A DNA stretch of 64,000 bases from Gari tellinella. Lineage: Eukaryota; Mollusca; Bivalvia; Cardiida; Psammobiidae. Position numbers and translations under genes: made by a program. Under the pieces are notes generated by a model that saw only the letters and a list, made by a program, of their open reading frames with translations, was not told the DNA's origin and searched no databases. Shown here piece by piece: positions 1 to 11,790 of the stretch. The stretch's first letter is position 1. The number at the start of each line of letters is the position of its first letter. The stretch spans positions 45,058,189 through 45,122,188 of the forward strand of contig OV277869.1 of NCBI GenBank assembly GCA_922989275.2. The letters are read 5' to 3'.

Positions 1-689
1 AAGTAATACTGTCTGTTTTTGTTTTTGTTTAATACCGAAAGAAGGCATGGCTACGGAGTTTAGGGGTTAAACAGGCTGTTGATATGTAGTTTTATGCTTT
101 TAATATGCTTTATGTGTTTCTATGTTTCTTTTGTACTATGAGTATGTTGCTGATCAGTTCTTTCCAAATCTGATTTGTGGGGATAAATGGTTTTACTCCT
201 CTCTTATCTGTCACACTTTTGTGCTCATTTTTGCTCTCAGCTTTTTACTTATACTCTTTTAAAGGCAGATCTTAGGCGTATGTCACGATCAGCAGCTTTC
301 TCACAGGATTTATATTAATGAAATTTATCTCTGAGGAATGAAAATGGATCAGGTGCCAAAAAACTTGACATCTGATCCAGGTCCATGACTTTTTGTGATC
401 CAAATTACGTGTGTAGAGGTCATATACCCAGATCAGGCGCCGACTTACTTGCCGGGAGCCCAATCTGGGTGTATACGATCTAGACAGTATCTCCAGTTTT
501 ATCTTGTTCTTAATGTGCATGCTTTTATTGTGTAAAATGTGATACTTATTTGCATGATGTGCTTTACAAATGTTAATTAATGTTGATTTTTCATATATTT
601 GTCAGAATAAAAGCCCTTCTGGGCTTATGTTCATCTGTTACAAATAACCGACTTGAAATAAAATTTGTCTATGTCTATGTCTATTTACA

Positions 690-757
690 TATACAATATT
701 TGCAAAGGACGCCAATATGCAGGACTAGGGTTCAAAGGGTTAAGACCATTGATACAG
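690..757 (-). repeat. T2 terminal fragment
   Basis: A stretch with AAAGGACGCCAATATGC, then GACTAGGGTTCAAAGGG and TTAA, matches the end of the T2 family. The central hairpin is absent, so this is an end fragment. Apart from this fragment I recognise nothing in 1-978. Confidence 0.6.
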
Positions 758-978
758 TCTGGAGTCAGCTCACAATATACTAATGTCTAAAATATTCCTT
801 TCCTCCATGGCCAAAAGTGCTAATCTGTGTCCAATAATCATCAGCATCATGCTTTAGGCAGGTATAATTGAACTGTTATTTGTGGCACTTAAATGGAGGC
901 GTAGGACTGAGGGTAGAGGTGCTCTAAGGTGCTTCTGTGCAGGAATAGGTAACCGTAAGTGGTAAGAGCCGTTGAAGA

Positions 979-1205
979 ACAGCATATCTGGCCTACTGCA
1001 TACTTGTCCCAATACTTGTATGCAAACCTTCACCAACACCAAATCAACACCAATGCTGTGGTGACAACACAAGTTTTTCTGTTCTACAAACAGCATATAT
1101 CTGACATACTGGATAGGATACTTGTCCCAATACTTGCATGTAACCCTTAACAAACGCCAAAACCAACACAGATTCTGAGGTGTCTACATAAGTGTTTCTA
1201 TTCTA
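979..1205. repeat. Two-copy tandem duplication, about 112 bp unit
   Basis: ACAGCATAT starts both units (near 979 and 1090). Each continues with CTTGTCCCAATACTTG, a CACCAA-rich stretch and a TTCTATTCTA-like end. The units have diverged by roughly 15-20% by eye. No gene is visible around them. Confidence 0.6.
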
Positions 1206-1289
1206 TGAATATGTGAACTAAGAATGTTGCTTTCATTGGAGAATCAAATAAAATGTTTCAGTACTGAAATATGAGTTGAAAAACATCTA

Positions 1290-1770
1290 CCCATTACTCC
1301 AAAAATATGCCTTTTTAAGCATTTCATTTATTATTTCTTCACTAAAGAAAATAGATTTCATTTTATTCAGTCATGAATATGTACAGTAACTACAAGTAAT
1401 AGTTTTCTATATCCTACAAGATAGTAGCTTAACCCTTTCCCACATAGCATATCTCTAGTACTGAATATAGGTGTCCTCTTAAAGCAGGTTGAAAGTAAAG
1501 CAGAATGCGCCTTAAGCGCATTCTGCTTTACTTTCAGCCTGCTTTAAGCTATCATCTGCTAGAATATAGAAAATATTTTGTATTATACATATTTTTGAAT
1601 GTATAAATTGGAACTATTTTCTTCAGGGCAAGAATAAACTGAATGCGCTAAAAGGCGCTTCTATGGGGGAAAGGGTTTAGCAGGCTGAGGCACATTCTGC
1701 TTTACTTTCAACCTATTTCAAGCAAATACAAATCTTTAATACTAGACATAGGCTAAGGGGTAATGGGTTA
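1290..1770 (-). mobile_element. T1 element (reverse) interrupted by another T1
   Basis: The outer copy is reversed and split into 1290-1428 and about 1680-1770, ending GGGGTAATGGGTTA. Its interior is interrupted exactly at the TTAA that starts hairpin A by a second, forward T1 (1429-1679). The right-hand duplicate of TTAA reads TTTA, presumably mutated. Confidence 0.75.
1429..1679 (+). mobile_element. T1 hairpin element (inner copy)
   Basis: It starts TTAACCCTTTCCC and ends GGGGGAAAGGGTTTA. The central hairpin lies at about 1487-1550, with arms AAAGCAGGTTGAAAGTAAAG / CTTTACTTTCAGCCTGCTTT and apex GCGCCTTAAGCGC. No ORF is present, so it is non-autonomous. TTAA target and CCC/GGG ends fit a piggyBac- or Kolobok-type transposase (inference). 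Confidence 0.8.
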
Positions 1771-2024
1771 CTGTTAAGTCTTGTATACTGACCTTCCATC
1801 CATTTCACAGATTTACTTGTATACCAGCACCTTTCAGACTAATATTTGTGACGACTGATTAACTGGAAGATAAAAGAAAAACAACATACTATGTGATCTT
1901 TTGATAGGAACACATATTTGACACTGAAAACACAAGTGACATTCGTCCATTCTATTGACTGGCAACTTATCCTGTCAGTATTAGTTAATAAAGGTAATAG
2001 CAAGAAAACCAACTATTTTCAGTA

Positions 2025-2382
2025 CAGCGTTCCCTCTCTACAACGACACCCAATGGGAGACACAAAATATGTTCGTTGTTCGGAGGGAGTCGTTACAGGG
2101 AGGGAATTTGGCTTACATTTGCAAACAGCTTGAATCCAGATCAGACGCCGCATAACGCGGCGTTTGATCTGGATTCAAGCTGTTTGTCACTCGTAATTAA
2201 GTGTTTTACTCTGAAATGGTCAAATATGTAAATTTTTGAAAAACAGCAGACGACAATTTTAAGCAGACGATATTGCAGCAATAAAAGCGTTAGACATAAT
2301 TGTCCAGTTTCGGGAACAGCTGCAAGAGTCGTTGTAAGGAGAGAATCGTTGTTGGGAGGGCCGTTGTAGAGAGGGAGCGCTG
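2025..2382 (+). mobile_element. P1 pogo/Tigger-like element carrying hairpin C
   Basis: Inverted ends CAGCGTTCCCTCTCTACAACG / CGTTGTAGAGAGGGAGCGCTG are flanked by TA (2023-2024 and 2383-2384). A central palindrome near 2123-2189 has arms beginning CAAACAGCTTGAATCC and apex CGCATAACGCG. There is no transposase. TA target and CAG ends fit the pogo/Tigger group of Tc1/mariner elements. Confidence 0.8.
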
Positions 2383-2728
2383 TATTTTCTGCTTTACAGG
2401 CCATCGAACCCCTATACTATAGCTACAGTCCACTCTCATTGTGTCAAACTCGCTGGGGATTAAAGAAAACTTCGACTTAACGAGATTTAGACATAACATA
2501 TCATACTTAAGTCGCATTTCTTTGAAGCTGCGGACTCCTGTTGTTGTTTCTGCTAAGGTTTAACGTCTCGTATAGGTGTGTCATACCGTTGACACCCAAA
2601 ATTATTAATGGTTAGTATCTAGACCTATCAAGGTATGGCCGATATGCGCTCTGCCTGCACCATATTTAGGAATTCCGTTCAGCGTTGTCTAACGAAGAAG
2701 TTTTGCACTCTGAATCCCGTAAGCATTA

Positions 2729-3082
2729 CAGTGCTCCCCCTTACATCAGCCCTCCTAACAATGATTCCCTCCTTACAACGACGTTTGCCGCAGTTCCCTA
2801 AACAAGACAATTATGTCTAACACTTTTATTGCTGCAATAGTATCTGCTAAAATTGTCGTCTGTTGTTTTTTCTAAAGTTACATAATGGACATATTGACAG
2901 AATTTTTTTAATGACAAGTGACAAACAGCTTGATTCCAGATCAAACACCGCGCTACGCGGTGTCTGATGAGGATTCAAGCTGTTTGCAAATATAGCAAAC
3001 TTTCCTCCCTATAACGACTCCTTCCGAACAGTGCACACACTATTTGTCTTCCATTGGATGTCGTTGTAGAGAGAGAGCCCTG
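2729..3082 (-). mobile_element. P1 pogo/Tigger-like element, reverse copy
   Basis: It is flanked by TA (2727-2728, 3083-3084), with ends CAGTGCTCCCCC / GAGAGAGAGCCCTG. It carries hairpin C near 2922-2988 (apex CGCGCTACGCG) and the GACAATTATGTCTAAC segment shared with the copy at 2025, in opposite orientation. Confidence 0.75.
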
Positions 3083-3249
3083 TACTAACTACTAAGCATA
3101 TGCTGTATGCTCTGTTGATATTATGATGCTGTATGCGTGAATTTTATACTATATTGTAAGTTTCATGTAGTATATGTTGAGTACGTGTACATGTATTCTA
3201 TGTGTAAATCTTACCTTGTAATGTGAGAAATGGCATTAAAAGGCAGTAA

Positions 3250-4518
3250 AATACAAGAGGGCCTGAGGGCCCTGATATCGCTCACCTGTTGTACTGAAGC
3301 CTGATAGCTTTGCCTTTCTGTTTCACCCGTTTTAATCTAAATCCATTCAAATTTGTAGTATAGCATTTTAACAATTTTGGAATACAACCTCATAATTCTA
3401 GTATAGTAGAGTACATCAAGGGCAGATAACTAGAGCCTAAACAATACTGAAATGAAGCCTTTTGTAGCATTTCAAAGTATATCAAGGGCAGATAACTATT
3501 GCCACAATAATTAGATTTCAACAATAATTGCACTCCTTTGAGAACTTATAGCTATATACTTTGTGTGCAAGTATAATCAAAATAAATTGAAAACTGTAAT
3601 TGCAAGAGTGTAAGCGCTGTTAGATATGGCATTTTCAGCAATTCAAGGGCAGATAACTCTTGACCTATTGGTCTGATTTCAACCATAATCACATGTATTC
3701 GAACTCTTATGGTTATATACAATCTGAGCAAGTTTGAAAAAGATTGGATAAAAATTGTGGCCTCTAGAGTGTAAACAGCGTGAATATGGCATTTTTAGCA
3801 ATTTAAAGGTAGATAACTCTCGACTTTATTGTCCGATTTCTACCATAATCGAACTCATCTGAACTCTTATGGTCATATATAATCTGAGCAAGTTTGAATA
3901 AGATTGGATAAAAATTATGGCCTCTAGAGTGTAAACACCCTTAAATATGGCATTTTCAGCAATTCAAAGGTAGATAACTCTCGACCTATTAGTCTGATTT
4001 CAACCATAATCAAACTCATCTGAACCCTTATAGTCATATACAATCTGAGCAAGTTTGAGATAGATTGGATAAAAATTGGGAACTCTAGAATGTAAACACT
4101 GTTAAATATGGCATTTTCAGCAATTCAAAGGTAGATAACTCTTGATCTATTTGTCCAATTTCGACCAAAATAAAACTCTTTCGAACTCTTATAGTAATAT
4201 ACAATCTGGGCAAGTTTGAGAAAGATTGGATAAATATTGTGGCCTCTAGAGTGTAAACACTGTTAAATATGGCATTTTCAGCAATTCAAAGGTAGATAAC
4301 TCCTGACCTATTGGTCAGATTTCAAACATACCCGGCAATCGAACTCGTCCGAACTCTTATGGTAAAATACAATCTGAGCAGGTTTGAGAAATATTGGATA
4401 AATATTGTGGCCTCTAGAGTGTAAACACTAAAATTGTTGAAGACGGAAGACGCTTGACGGACGCCGGACATTCAAGGATTGCGAAAGCTCATCCTGAGCT
4501 AGCTCAGGTGAGCTAAAA
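3250..4518 (+). mobile_element. Pearl/Helitron-like element with ~160 bp tandem array
   Basis: At least five units of about 158-161 bp are marked by GTAGATAACTC near 3650, 3808, 3969, 4130 and 4291 and by CTCTAGAGTGTAAACAC. The right end is a stem-loop (GCTCATCCTGAGCTAGCTCAGGTGAG) followed at once by CTAA, the hairpin-plus-CTRR arrangement known from Helitron 3' ends. The left end GAGGGCCTGAGGGCCCTGA is also palindromic. A core array with this unit size flanked by unique ends resembles bivalve pearl elements. The class is inferred; array and terminal hairpin are seen. Confidence 0.65.
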
Positions 4519-4662
4519 GGACAAGCCTTTATTATTTTGAATCTATTTTCTTTCAATATAAACTTAGCATAAATGTTTTCACATGTGATTATTGATACAG
4601 ACTCAACTTGTGCCGAGCCGGAGGGTGCATTACGTAAATATTCCAAACTTATCATGTTCATG

Positions 4663-4873
4663 GGGGGCCAACTAGGTAAATTACGATGAAATGTTTCTCT
4701 ACAACAACCTATATAGGTATTATAACAGATTTGTATTGCTACGAAGTCAGTGTATATAGTGAGAAATGTTTGTCTACGAAAACAAAGTTGCCTTCGTAGC
4801 AATACAATTTTGTTATAATACCCATATAGGTTGTCGTAGAGAAACATTTCATCATAATACCTAGTTGGCCCCC
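4663..4873. repeat. Palindromic MITE, ~210 bp foldback
   Basis: The left arm GGGGGCCAACTAGGTA... with TGAAATGTTTCTCTACAAC is matched by the right arm GTAGAGAAACATTTCA... with TACCTAGTTGGCCCCC. Arms are about 90 bp with few mismatches. No coding potential. I see no clear target duplication. Confidence 0.75.
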
Positions 4874-5761
4874 TGTGATGTTGACAGTTGGGATGATAAA
4901 CAGATACTGCAGTCTACTCTGCTTTAAACACGAAACAATTATCAGCCATTGTGGGACTGTTGTTAGAAAATCAGTTTGCTTTATTTTGTTGGCTTAATTC
5001 AAGTTAAAAATTTAACTCAAAATACTTTGTGGCAACAGGAAATCCAACACCTAAAGTGAGTTTGACACAGCGAGAGTGTGAATTCATGTATGCTGTCCAG
5101 ATTTTGTACATGCAATTAACTTATTGCTTGAAAAAAATAGGATAAAAAGCAGATGTATGGAATCGAGAACAATTTGCCGCCAATCATAGATCTAACTGTT
5201 GTCGTGGAACACAATTGTTGATGTACAATGATAATTTGTTGCAGCACTAATCCACACCAATAAGAACAATCTTTTACCTTTAAAAAGTTTTATACGAGGA
5301 AAGACACATTTCTATATAATGGGCTTTATAGTGCACCGTAGTGTAAGTGTAAAGTTTGACAGGACTTTGTAAAGATGTAGATGAAGATCATCTAAGTTGT
5401 TATTAATGGTTCACTCTTTACCTTATAGTTTTGATCTCCTTTGGACTGTTTGTTTGTTTTGTTTGTTAACGTCCGTTTCTAGCATTTATGGACTAATTGG
5501 ATGCCCCAGAGAGAGGGGAGCGGATACAGAGAACTCGGGCGCGATGCCCTACTCTTATTATCGAAATAGTTCTCTGGTTTTTTTGGATGCCAAGTGTAAA
5601 GCACTCATACATTGGACCTCGGTTTATAGTCTCATCCGAAGGACTTGATCCAGCGGGGTCCTTTGGACTGTACCCATTTCATATTAGTCAGTGATTACAG
5701 TGAGAACATAACAAAATATAGAATACGTAGGTGTTATAATTAAATAAAAAACTGATCAGTA
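4874..5761. other. Gene-free stretch, no recognised element
   Basis: AT-rich with short reading frames lacking recognisable domains. The more GC-rich part at 5480-5660 (GATGCCCCAGAGAGAGGG) could be an older repeat but I cannot classify it. Confidence 0.4.
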
Positions 5762-6400
5762 TATAAAACCGGCTGCGTGGCTTAGTGCACAGGCACTCGA
5801 TGACAGGATCGATATAAATTCCCGTGTCCCTTCTCATATATAAATAATACAAGGTTCCCCTCACGCCATTTTTTTTAAACAACGGAAGTTCTAGATATTT
5901 TACCTGACCCGGCTAGCTCGCGGTTTTGTACGGACTTTTCGGAAACCAGCGTATTGTTACTCTCCGTTCATTCTCCGTTTGGTTCCCGAGATTTCCGCAC
6001 AAAACCGCGCGCTAGCCGGGTCAAGGATAAAATATCAGCACTTCCGTTCTTTAAAAAAATGGCGTGAGGGGAACCTTGTATTATTTATATATGAGAAGGG
6101 ACACAGGAATTTATATCGATCCTGTCATCGAGTGCCTGTGGCTTAGTGGTAGAGCGTCCGCTTGCAGTGCGGGAGGTTGTGGGTTCAATCCCCGGCCGGG
6201 TCAAACCAAAGACTTTAAAATTGGTAGTAATAGCTGCCTTCCTTGGCGCTCAGGATTTTCGGGTTAGCATTACAAATGGTTCGTCGGTGTCAGGATAAAG
6301 TGACCGGTCGGGTACAGTTGGGGACTCCCAACGGTGCACCTAAAAAGTGCCCTTGCTCGTAATACCCGAAAGGGGTGTGTAGCAGTATATATAGAAAGAA
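5762..6400 (+). repeat. tRNA-derived SINE, split by a later insertion
   Basis: The 5' part (about 5767-5787) reads CCGGCTGCGTGGCTTAGTG and continues after the insertion as GGTAGAGCGTCCGC. This restores a polymerase III A box (TGGCTTAGTGG type); the B box GGTTCAATCCC is at 6182-6192. The anticodon-arm equivalent is CCGC-TTGCAGT-GCGG, so the head most resembles tRNA-Cys(GCA), although the tRNA is degenerate and not a functional gene. A non-tRNA body follows, ending in a GAAAGAAAGAAA tail. Mobilisation would depend on a LINE elsewhere. Confidence 0.7.
5788..6140. mobile_element. Foldback DNA element, CACAGG ends, 8-bp target duplication
   Basis: The ends CACAGGCACTCGATGACAGG / CCTGTCATCGAGTGCCTGTG extend as near-perfect arms for over 120 bp, and the inner halves (TGACCCGGCTAGCTCGCGG / CCGCGCGCTAGCCGGGTCA) also pair, so nearly the whole 353 bp folds back. 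GCTTAGTG occurs immediately on both sides (5780-5787 and 6141-6148), and one copy of it is needed to rebuild the interrupted SINE. No ORF. An 8-bp duplication fits hAT or a related superfamily. Confidence 0.85.
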
Positions 6401-6452
6401 AGAAATATTTTATCACAAAAATTGAAATCGTATCTGCATGACCCTAAAATGC

Positions 6453-9445
6453 GGTCCATGGAAAAACCCCATACGACTGGCACACTACTGGCACACTACT
6501 GGTATGGCTGCCCATACGTATCCATACGAGTTGAATCTATACTGTAGGGGCTTTTTTATGGGTTTTATTCTATCATATATGATAAATATGATCTTTATGA
6601 AGATATTCCATAAAAAAGATTACATTAAATCCCATTATTAATCATATAATATCGATATTTCCAAATACGTATGAATATCCCATACGAGTAAATGACCATA
6701 CGAGTTGAATCTATACCGTAGGGCCATTTTTATGGGTATTATTCTATCATATATGATAAATATGATCTTTATGAAGATATTCCATAAAAAAGATTAAATT
6801 AAATCCCATTATTAATCATATAATATCGATATTTCCAAATACGTATGAATATCCCATACTAGTAAATGACCATATGAACTAGGGCCAAAAACGAGTTGAA
6901 TCTACACTGTAAGGTTCATTTATATGGCTGATATTCTATTAGAAACAATAGATATGATAATTAGAGATCCAAATATTTTGTTTTAATTTAAATTCCATTT
7001 TATCCTATAATATTCCTATGATTAAATATGTGAACCCGAACCCCATACGAATTAAATCTATAATACATGGCCACAAATTTAAATGCACACACAATTCGTA
7101 AGGTATGGAAAACACAAATAAATTCACAATTGAATAGAATCTATAATTTATTTTAATATATGCTGACTAAATGCTGATAATAAAAACGACAATAAACGCA
7201 ATAATAACATTAATTCAGAATAAAATCAGTTTGGTGTATATGCAGATCAGATTTTTACGATAAGGATACATACTATTCAATAAATAATATGAGACACGGT
7301 CCTTTTGATGGGTTATTTCATTGATGCAAAATATCAATTAGACTCGATAATCACTTATAAAACATGGAGGGTGTCATGCTGAGACCTTTAATTACCTACC
7401 ACTAATCCCCTTTAACAAACCGCAAGGTGATAGTCGCCTGGCTTTAATGTGCCGCCAAACTGTTATCTGTTACCTGTGCTGATTGTCAACAAGCGAGTTG
7501 AATCTAATGCATGCATGTTAAATATGATCATTATTTATTAATTCCATATAAATGGAATTAGATTAGATCCCATTATTTGTCCTATAATATCGATATTTCC
7601 AAATACGTATGAATATCCCATATACGAGTCAATGATCATATGAACCAGACCAAATACGAGTTGAATCTACACTATAAGGAATATAAGCATGCAGAGTATA
7701 ATCGAAACCAAAATTTGCCAGGGATAGTCGGTAATACGGAACAGTCTGTATATGGTTATATTTAAATATCATGATTATTAACTGCTGCGAAGAGGGACTT
7801 TGATGATATCGAACTATCCAGTAATTCGACACATAAGCATGCCAAATCTTTGCATTTCTTTTTACAAAAATAACGTCGTCTGCTTTCTTTATTAATATTC
7901 AGAATAGTAAAACAGACCACTAATAAAGTTGAAATGTTAATTTTTAATCTATTTCTTTTTTTCCACAAGTATAACACTAACGGGAATGTGTTCAAACATA
8001 TTTAAGCGTTGTCGGTTTGGAACCGAAACCGAAGACATTTATTTTTCAAGCATTTGTTGAACAGAACTGCTCTGTTCAATTCTGTTCTGTTCAGTTTACA
8101 AGCATGTGTTCTTTAAAATACAGCATGTTGTTGAATGCAGTAATTTAAACAGTATTTAACTGTCATCTTGCTCATAAAAATATTGATTGCTTTTTTCTTA
8201 TAAGGTTGTTTCCTTAACACTGAGAACATCGATTAGGTGCAAACAGCTAGTTTTTTCCTTAACACTGAGAACATCGATTAGGTGCAAACAGCTAGTTTGG
8301 ATCGTCATCAGACAAATGTCCAAATTACTTGAAAAAGAATTTATAATATAAAAGCAGACGACAATTTATAGTGAATGGGGTTAAAGAGCACGCGCCATTT
8401 AGAGTGTGAGGTCAATACACACAAGCATTTTATGACACTTTTTGGACACTTTTAGGTATTTTGTTTATATTTCGGCATTTTTTTACCAAATTTTGGGGCT
8501 CACGAAAGCTGGGTTCTCGTCCCGAGCCCCGAGTGCATCAACTTATACTAGGCATGCAACAGGCGGTATAAGATTTGATGTGGCGGAAGCTTTCTTCCAA
8601 AACTCGTATCCTGAGTGCAATTAGGGGCACGTGCTGTTACCGACACGTGTTATTAAAAGCGACACGTGTTACAGGAAGTGATTGGCAAAGGTGTTAAACA
8701 TAGGCGAGATCAAGCGTGTTTGGAATGTACAAGCTTAGCTTGAGTTACACGTTCAATATTTGTATATTTTATAAAAGACCTAATAGAATATCTTTATCAT
8801 AATTAGAAAATGGAGAAAAAAACTTTCTAAAACGTGTAAAATTATAATTATTATCTCTAATAGAAAAATACTAGTTTCGTGCCTTTTCTGACATTTTTGG
8901 GAAATTTTGATACATTATTAAAAAAAACCCAAAGATATAGCGATATGTTTATATTATGGTCATATATTTTTTATATAGACTTATGTCCACACACGTTCAC
9001 CTACGGTATGGATTCAACTCGTATTTGGCCCTTTTACTCGTATGGGATATTCATACGTATTTGGAAATATCGATATTATATGATTAATAATGGGATTTAA
9101 TTTAATCTTTTTATGGAATTTCTTCATAATGATCACATTTAACATGTATGATAGAATAATACCCATAAAAATGGCCCTACGGTATAGATTCAACTCGTAT
9201 GGTCATTTACTCGTATGGGATATTCATACGTATTTGGAAATATCGATATTATATGATTAATAATGGGATTTAATGTAATCTTTTTTATGGAATATCTTCA
9301 TAAAGATCATATTTATCATATATGATAGAATAAGACCCATAAAAAAGCCCCTACAGTATAGATTCAACTCGTATGGATACGTATGGGCAGCCATACCAGT
9401 AGTGTGCCAGTAGTGTGCCAGTCGTATGGGGTTTTTCCATGGACC
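6453..9445. mobile_element. 3 kb foldback element with tandemly built inverted arms
   Basis: The ends GGTCCATGGAAAAACCCCAT / ATGGGGTTTTTCCATGGACC are inverted. Arms of about 400-450 bp (6453-6900 and 9000-9445) hold repeated ~190 bp subunits with CGAGTTGAATCTATA, TATCATATATGATA and ATATCGATATTTCCAAATAC. More degenerate subunits recur inward near 6890, 7030, 7490 and 7660. The ~2 kb middle has only short frames with no domain I recognise. No target duplication was found at the boundaries I could define. The structure is like Drosophila FB elements, with satellite-like terminal arms; class unassigned. Confidence 0.75.
8209..8298 (+). repeat. 45-bp direct repeat, two identical copies
   Basis: TTCCTTAACACTGAGAACAT...GCAAACAGCTAG is present twice back to back. 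It lies inside the middle of the 3 kb foldback element. Confidence 0.8.
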
Positions 9446-10342
9446 CCAAGTACACTAGCATGTAGACAGCATTATAGTTACCCCACCCACTTCATAACGA
9501 AAGCGAAAGTAGTGGATTTGGACGATGTACAGAGCGAATAACCATGTGCTCATTAAAATGCGAAGGAGTAGTTAGGTGATAATTGCTAAAGGACGTTCAT
9601 GCTACTTTCAGAAAGCCACAAAGCTCGCATACCTTTTTAAACGCCGGTATTTTCTGTTCTAGTATGTTCGGTTTCCAAGCGGAAGTAAACTGTTGTTAAA
9701 TAAGATTGCAAAATTGTAAAATTAAACGAATTTGTTTTAAAACATCTTTTGTGAAATATCAAAACTTGTGAATATCTAAGTTGAAAAATATGTTTAGAGT
9801 ATTTTAAAGATACCTTGTATAATAAATTGCTACATTGATAATCATATTTTTGGTACTCTAAAAGATATTTATTGCTTCGTTTAAATAAAAAGACGGGGAT
9901 TTCTCAATTTACGGAAGACATCCGAATGGCAGAAAGCTCATAGAAGATCCCATGCAATTGCAAAAGTTTGCCAAACTGAGGTATTTAGTCGACCATCCTG
10001 CTCAATGAATTCTGAACCTGGGTACTAATAATTGCTCTTTTCCCCCAAAACCCATATAGATGTTTAACCTGACCGATAAGTTTCTTGCTGGGCCCCATTT
10101 GTTTCAGCGACATTTTCGTCTGTAGGCCTATGATCAATATGAATTCTTGCTTGGTGCCGACTGCCGAACAGTGCTTTTTCTTCTCATTCTGTTGAAAGAC
10201 CCATGCTTTAACATCGCTGTAGACATTGGCAGTTAAAAAATGCATTGTTTTGGAACATATATGAATTTGTGAGCTATAGAGAACTGTTTTAGTAACAGGT
10301 CACCAACAATTTATTTAACATTGGCTATACCGGTTACAGTAG
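9446..10342. other. Gene-free AT-rich stretch
   Basis: No exon, tRNA-like or terminal-repeat signal could be supported here. The longest frame (9985-10245, - strand) has no recognisable domain. Confidence 0.4.
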
Positions 10343-10429
10343 TCCATTGGTAACAGTACCCGTAACACGTTGGACTACAGTACCAGGGGTCGTGAGTTCG
10401 ATTTTCCGCTGGACCAGCGGCCTGACTAG

Positions 10430-11436
10430 TAGGACTGCAATGGTTCACCGAATTGGGTTATTTTCGGTTCATTTGAGTTTCGGGTCGGCAACGCAAATTT
10501 TCGGTTCGGTGCGCCGATGTATGGTAAATTATACTAGACCGCTAATTTACCAATCAGCGTGCAGTCTGCGTGTATATTTTTGATGGTCAGATGTTCCAAA
10601 ATGTAAGGTTAACTCACAGTTCTAACCTTTTCATCTTGCAGTAATTTAAATAGCTCGCTTCTCGTCCGTCTTATTCTTTTCATATATCGGCTATTTATAA
10701 TTCCGGGAAACCCAGCACTTAACGCATGTGCATGATTGATAGCCCGGCTTCAAAGGTACCAAAGTCGAATCCGCATCAGAAAAAGGGTAACCAGTCTATT
10801 ACCTAGCGACCGCCACATGTGATATCTCCCGATTTGGTCGGGAGCTCCCGAAAATAGACCTCTACTCACGATCTCCCGGTCGGGAGACCAAATCTCCCGA
10901 TATTTCATTTAACCAGGTTCATTTTTTTTCAATATGAACTTTTATATCATTTATCTCGTTCGCTGACTCTAAAATCTTAAAATTGACTTCAGAGTTCTCT
11001 GGCTAATCCCTTCACACGCGTATCGCCAAACGCTACTGATGTGTGTAAACACATTACGTAATCGTCGATAAATTTGTTTATATAATAGTGTAGCACTATT
11101 ATGACAGGCTGAGTCATAACAATGTTGGGTAAAAGTTTGACCACACGCGCCGAGTACCGGTAGATCTAATTGGTTATCAAAAAAGTGATTGACAGGTTCA
11201 CCCCGAATCGGAGACTTTAACAACGACAATTTCATCTAATGATCTTTCTCGTACATATGATTAAATTATATATGACAGTGATAGCGTTTTCGAAAAACTG
11301 TGTATTGTCTGCGTAGACATGTACCAGTAAATGATAATTATTTTCAGGTTGATTTTATCAAGTTCTTATCCTATACCCGAACCGAAATACTCGAACCCGA
11401 ACAGAACCGTGAAGTACCTGAACCGTTGCAGCCCTA
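10430..11436. mobile_element. Non-autonomous hAT-like element, 8-bp target duplication
   Basis: The inverted ends TAGGACTGCAATGGTTCA / TGAACCGTTGCAGCCCTA are followed by further inverted GGTTCGGGT-type motifs. CTGACTAG occurs on both sides (10422-10429 and 11437-11444). The 1007 bp interior has no transposase. Segment 10565-10810 closely matches 30395-30665, inside an element with different ends. An internal palindrome at 10828-10904 repeats GGGAG/CTCCC blocks. Confidence 0.8.
10828..10904. repeat. CTCCCG/CGGGAG palindrome cluster
   Basis: TATCTCCCGATTTGGTCGGGAG and, in inverse order, CTCCCGGTCGGGAGACCAAATCTCCCGATA can form a stem of about 25 bp with inner stems. Confidence 0.7.
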
Positions 11437-11687
11437 CTGACTAGGGGATTTTTCCGAATCCCCAATGTTGTACAGGAATGGTCTTGAGCCAGATATGTAT
11501 CGCGAATTCGGGTGCTGGTGAATTCGTCTAGAGACGAACTCGGTTACAACTAGATATATAGTAAACAAAATGGTGAATTCGCCTAGAAAGCAATTATATA
11601 GGGATGCACATTGCTTTAAAAATAGCTTAAATCGTTGGTAAATGTGAGAAAAAGAATCAGTCACTCGTCGATGTTTAAGACAAGTTG

Positions 11688-11790
11688 ATCTCAAACTCGT
11701 CTAGAATAGAAAAGTTATTAAGCTCGCCAAAACTCGCTTAATAACATTTCAATTCTAGACTCGTTTGAGATCAGCTTGTCTTACACATTG
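11688..11790. repeat. Hairpin, ~45 bp arms
   Basis: AAGACAAGTTGATCTCAAAC...TCTAGAATAG pairs with CAATTCTAGACTCGTTTGAG...AGCTTGTCTTAC around a short loop near CTCGCCAAAACTCG. Confidence 0.7.

Larger units (their letters stand above)
10343..11520 (+). repeat. tRNA-like SINE interrupted by a hAT-like element
   Basis: GTAACACGTTGGACTACAGT followed by GTCGTGAGTTCGATTTTCCG resembles A- and B-box regions of a tRNA-derived SINE head. It is broken at 10421-10445 by the element at 10430-11436. The following sequence (11445 on, GGGATTTTTCCGAATCCCC) may be the SINE body, but its 3' end is uncertain. Confidence 0.5.

Noticed and set aside
854..1153. 99-aa frame on the - strand
   Set aside because: It overlaps the tandem duplication at 979-1205 and an opposite-strand frame. 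No domain or splice context.
4428..4847. 139-aa frame on the - strand
   Set aside because: It spans the tail of a pearl-like array and a palindromic MITE. Composition follows the repeats.
6131..6203. Functional tRNA-Cys gene
   Set aside because: A and B boxes and an anticodon stem are present, but the acceptor stem is interrupted by an insertion and a SINE body follows directly.
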